From JAIVGV01 sp031425275 (GTDB lineage Bacteria > Acidobacteriota > Blastocatellia > Pyrinomonadales > Pyrinomonadaceae), in assembly GCA_031425275.1 (NCBI GenBank), contig JANPJA010000124.1, positions 1 to 64,000 on the forward strand: a stretch of DNA of 64,000 nt. The letters run 5' to 3'. Shown in pieces: positions 62,619-64,000 of this stretch. Within the stretch, counting starts at the first letter, position 1. The number at the start of each line of letters is the position of its first letter. A model generated the notes under the pieces. It was not told where the DNA came from. It saw only the letters and a list, made by a program, of their open reading frames with translations, and searched no databases. Both the position numbers and the translations under genes were made by a program.

Positions 62619-64000
62619 TTACGCTCCGGGCCGCGTCCCCGTAAACGTCGCCACGCCGAGCGGGGAGGTGGCCGTGCCCGTCATGGTGTTGCCGGCGGCC
62701 GTGCCCGCGAAATTCACCTCGGTGGATTGGCCCTCGATGTTGACGGTGGCGGTGAAGCGGAAGCCGTCCGCGCCGGCCGAGCCGTTGGCGAGATCAGCGG
62801 AGCCGAACGGGCTTTGCATCGCGCCCGTCAGGGCCGCGCCCTGCTGCCGCAGGTTGAGCGTGGCGGGGACTTGCTGCGTGCCTTCGATGGTGATGGTCAG
62901 CGTCCAAGTGCCGGTGAGTTGCCCGGCCGCGGCCCCGGACGGCGCGCCCGGCTCGCCGGCGGCGGGTGCGCTCCCCTGTCCGGGGGGCGGGCCGCCCGCG
63001 GCGCGCGTGCCGGTGAACGTGCCCGGCTCGCTCCCGACCATCTGCACCGACCCGCGCATCTCGTTGCCGGTGATCGTGCCCGTGAAGGTGGCCTCGCTCG
63101 TCTGCGTCTGGTTGGTGACGGGGGCCGTGAACTTGATCTCGCCCGCCGCGCTCACCGAAGCGTTGGCGATCTGGGCGGAGCCTAAGTCGCCCTGAATGCC
63201 GCCCTGTAGCCGCTCGCCCTCTTGCCTGAGATTGAGCGTGACGGAGTCGTCGCGGTCGGGTCTGATTTTCACCCGCAGCGACCACGTGCCCGTGGCGACG
63301 CCCGCGCCGCCCGCCGCCCCGGCCGCCGGCGCGGCCGGGCGGAGATCGACGGGCCGGCCGTCGATGAAGACGTGCGTGATCTGGCGCGTGCGCGCGAGCA
63401 GGTCGCCGCGCACCACCGTCAGGTTGGCGATCTTGCCCGCCTCAATCGTGCCGACCTGCTTGTCCACGTCGAACAACTCGGCGGCGCGCAGCGTCAAGGC
63501 GCGTAGGGCCTCGTCGCGCGCGAGTCCGGCGTCAACGGCGCGCGAGACGTTCGTCACGAAGTCCGCCATGTTGACGAGCCCGCCCGACTGGAAGGCGAAG
63601 CGGACGCCGGCCGCCGCGAGCCGGCCCGCGTTCTTGGGCGCGTCCGCGCGCTCGCGCAGCAGGCGCAGCGGGTCGGGGTCGGCGTCGGGCGTCGGGGCCG
63701 CCGTGCGGCGCGGGAAGTTGGCCGAGACGAGGACGGGGACTTTCTCCGTTGCCAGCCGCTCCGCCACCTTCCACGCCTCGCCGCCGCCGGAGATGATGAC
63801 GCGGAGGTTGAACTCCTTGGCGAGATCGAGCGCACGCTCGATCTCGCGCTGGCGGTCGGCCGCCATGACGACCGGCATTGAGCGCGCGAGCGCGGGCTGG
63901 AGGGCCTGCATCGAGCGGTCGAGTTCGGGCCGGCGCATCCCGCGCGGGTTCCGCTCGTAGGCCTCGTTCACCTCGCGGTAGCGTTGCGCGTCGAGAAATA
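62619..64000 (-). CDS. Amidohydrolase with two C-terminal beta repeats (N-terminus beyond window)
   Basis: Partial: the frame is open to the right edge, so the start and any HxH motif are outside; a GTG at 63971 is internal. The visible part begins at FLDAQRYREVNEAYERNPRG. The barrel remainder has AADRQREIERALDLAKEFNL, SGGGEAWKVAERLA and QSGGLVNMADFVT, ending GTIEAGKIANLTVVRGDLLA. Two ~100-residue repeats follow, each opening with TW(S/T)L and ending TFTGTR, with LNLRQ(E/Q)G in the middle; they look like small beta sandwiches added after gene duplication of the segment. It is the third amidohydrolase in a row on this strand. Confidence 0.9.
   Translation of the reverse strand, partial: FLDAQRYREVNEAYERNPRGMRRPELDRSMQALQPALARSMPVVMAADRQREIERALDLAKEFNLRVIISGGGEAWKVAERLATEKVPVLVSANFPRRTAAPTPDADPDPLRLLRERADAPKNAGRLAAAGVRFAFQSGGLVNMADFVTNVSRAVDAGLARDEALRALTLRAAELFDVDKQVGTIEAGKIANLTVVRGDLLARTRQITHVFIDGRPVDLRPAAPAAGAAGGAGVATGTWSLRVKIRPDRDDSVTLNLRQEGERLQGGIQGDLGSAQIANASVSAAGEIKFTAPVTNQTQTSEATFTGTITGNEMRGSVQMVGSEPGTFTGTRAAGGPPPGQGSAPAAGEPGAPSGAAAGQLTGTWTLTITIEGTQQVPATLNLRQQGAALTGAMQSPFGSADLANGSAGADGFRFTATVNIEGQSTEVNFAGTAAGNTMTGTATSPLGVATFTGTRPGA

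Overview
The window is high-GC DNA (roughly two thirds G+C) with a gene set that suits a Gram-negative soil bacterium of the Acidobacteriota, most likely Blastocatellia-like. The clues are a VWFA-related acidobacterial-type secreted protein, a tricorn/S41 protease with a beta-propeller, tandem secreted amidohydrolases, large DUF11/SdrD-like surface proteins, a membrane Ser/Thr kinase, and intergenic repeats built from 7-9 bp words. The lineage is inferred from gene content, not from a marker gene.

Layout. (1) 1-12.3 kb, minus strand: two CheY-like receivers (one lacking every catalytic residue but the acidic pocket), then a small secreted DUF11-like protein, a 685-residue DUF11 protein, a 1942-residue DUF11/SdrD/beta-barrel protein, and a Gly-rich surface protein that runs off the left edge. 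(2) 12.4-14.9 kb: an XRE regulator behind a perfect palindrome, then a lower-GC segment with two integron attC-like sites around small cassette-like genes and a membrane protein (an integrase-less cassette cluster). (3) 14.9-18.2 kb: an NtrC-type regulator and its GAF/PAS histidine kinase. (4) 18.4-28.2 kb: small secreted proteins, pckA, a transglutaminase-like protein, a three-gene unit led by a ferredoxin-domain protein, and a Ser/Pro-repeat membrane protein. (5) 28.6-34.7 kb: a decayed small secreted gene, a subtilase with BACON and lamin-tail domains, and a membrane kinase with a ~190-residue insertion in its activation segment. (6) 34.8-41.6 kb: a His-rich copper cluster (secreted His/Cys protein, TolC-like channel, two-domain multicopper oxidase) facing a methionine-sulfoxide repair unit (msrB-msrP-msrQ). 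(7) 41.7-47 kb: an SGNH/AlgJ-like membrane protein and a four-gene ATP-grasp cluster (glutathionylspermidine-synthase-like, RR-signal protein, DUF1517-like, DUF350) that resembles the E. coli yjf/ygi neighbourhoods. (8) 47-50 kb: large-subunit catalase katE, an HNH nuclease and tRNA-Arg(ACG); a tRNA-3'-end-like sequence lies on the far side of katE. (9) 50-64 kb: VWA protein, small zinc-ribbon proteins, tricorn-like protease, S10 carboxypeptidase, hicAB, and three secreted amidohydrolases in a row, the last running off the right edge.

Two themes link the genes. One is envelope and periplasm biology: many products carry Sec or Tat signals, and a proteolysis/amidohydrolase block sits near surface-protein operons. 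The other is oxidative and copper stress: copper efflux and oxidation, Msr repair, the ATP-grasp/DUF350 cluster and catalase lie within about 15 kb. Many intergenic gaps hold inverted repeats made of short tandem words, each locus with its own word, sometimes wrapped around an ordinary terminator hairpin. One GC-rich palindromic element has also been absorbed in frame into a coding sequence.
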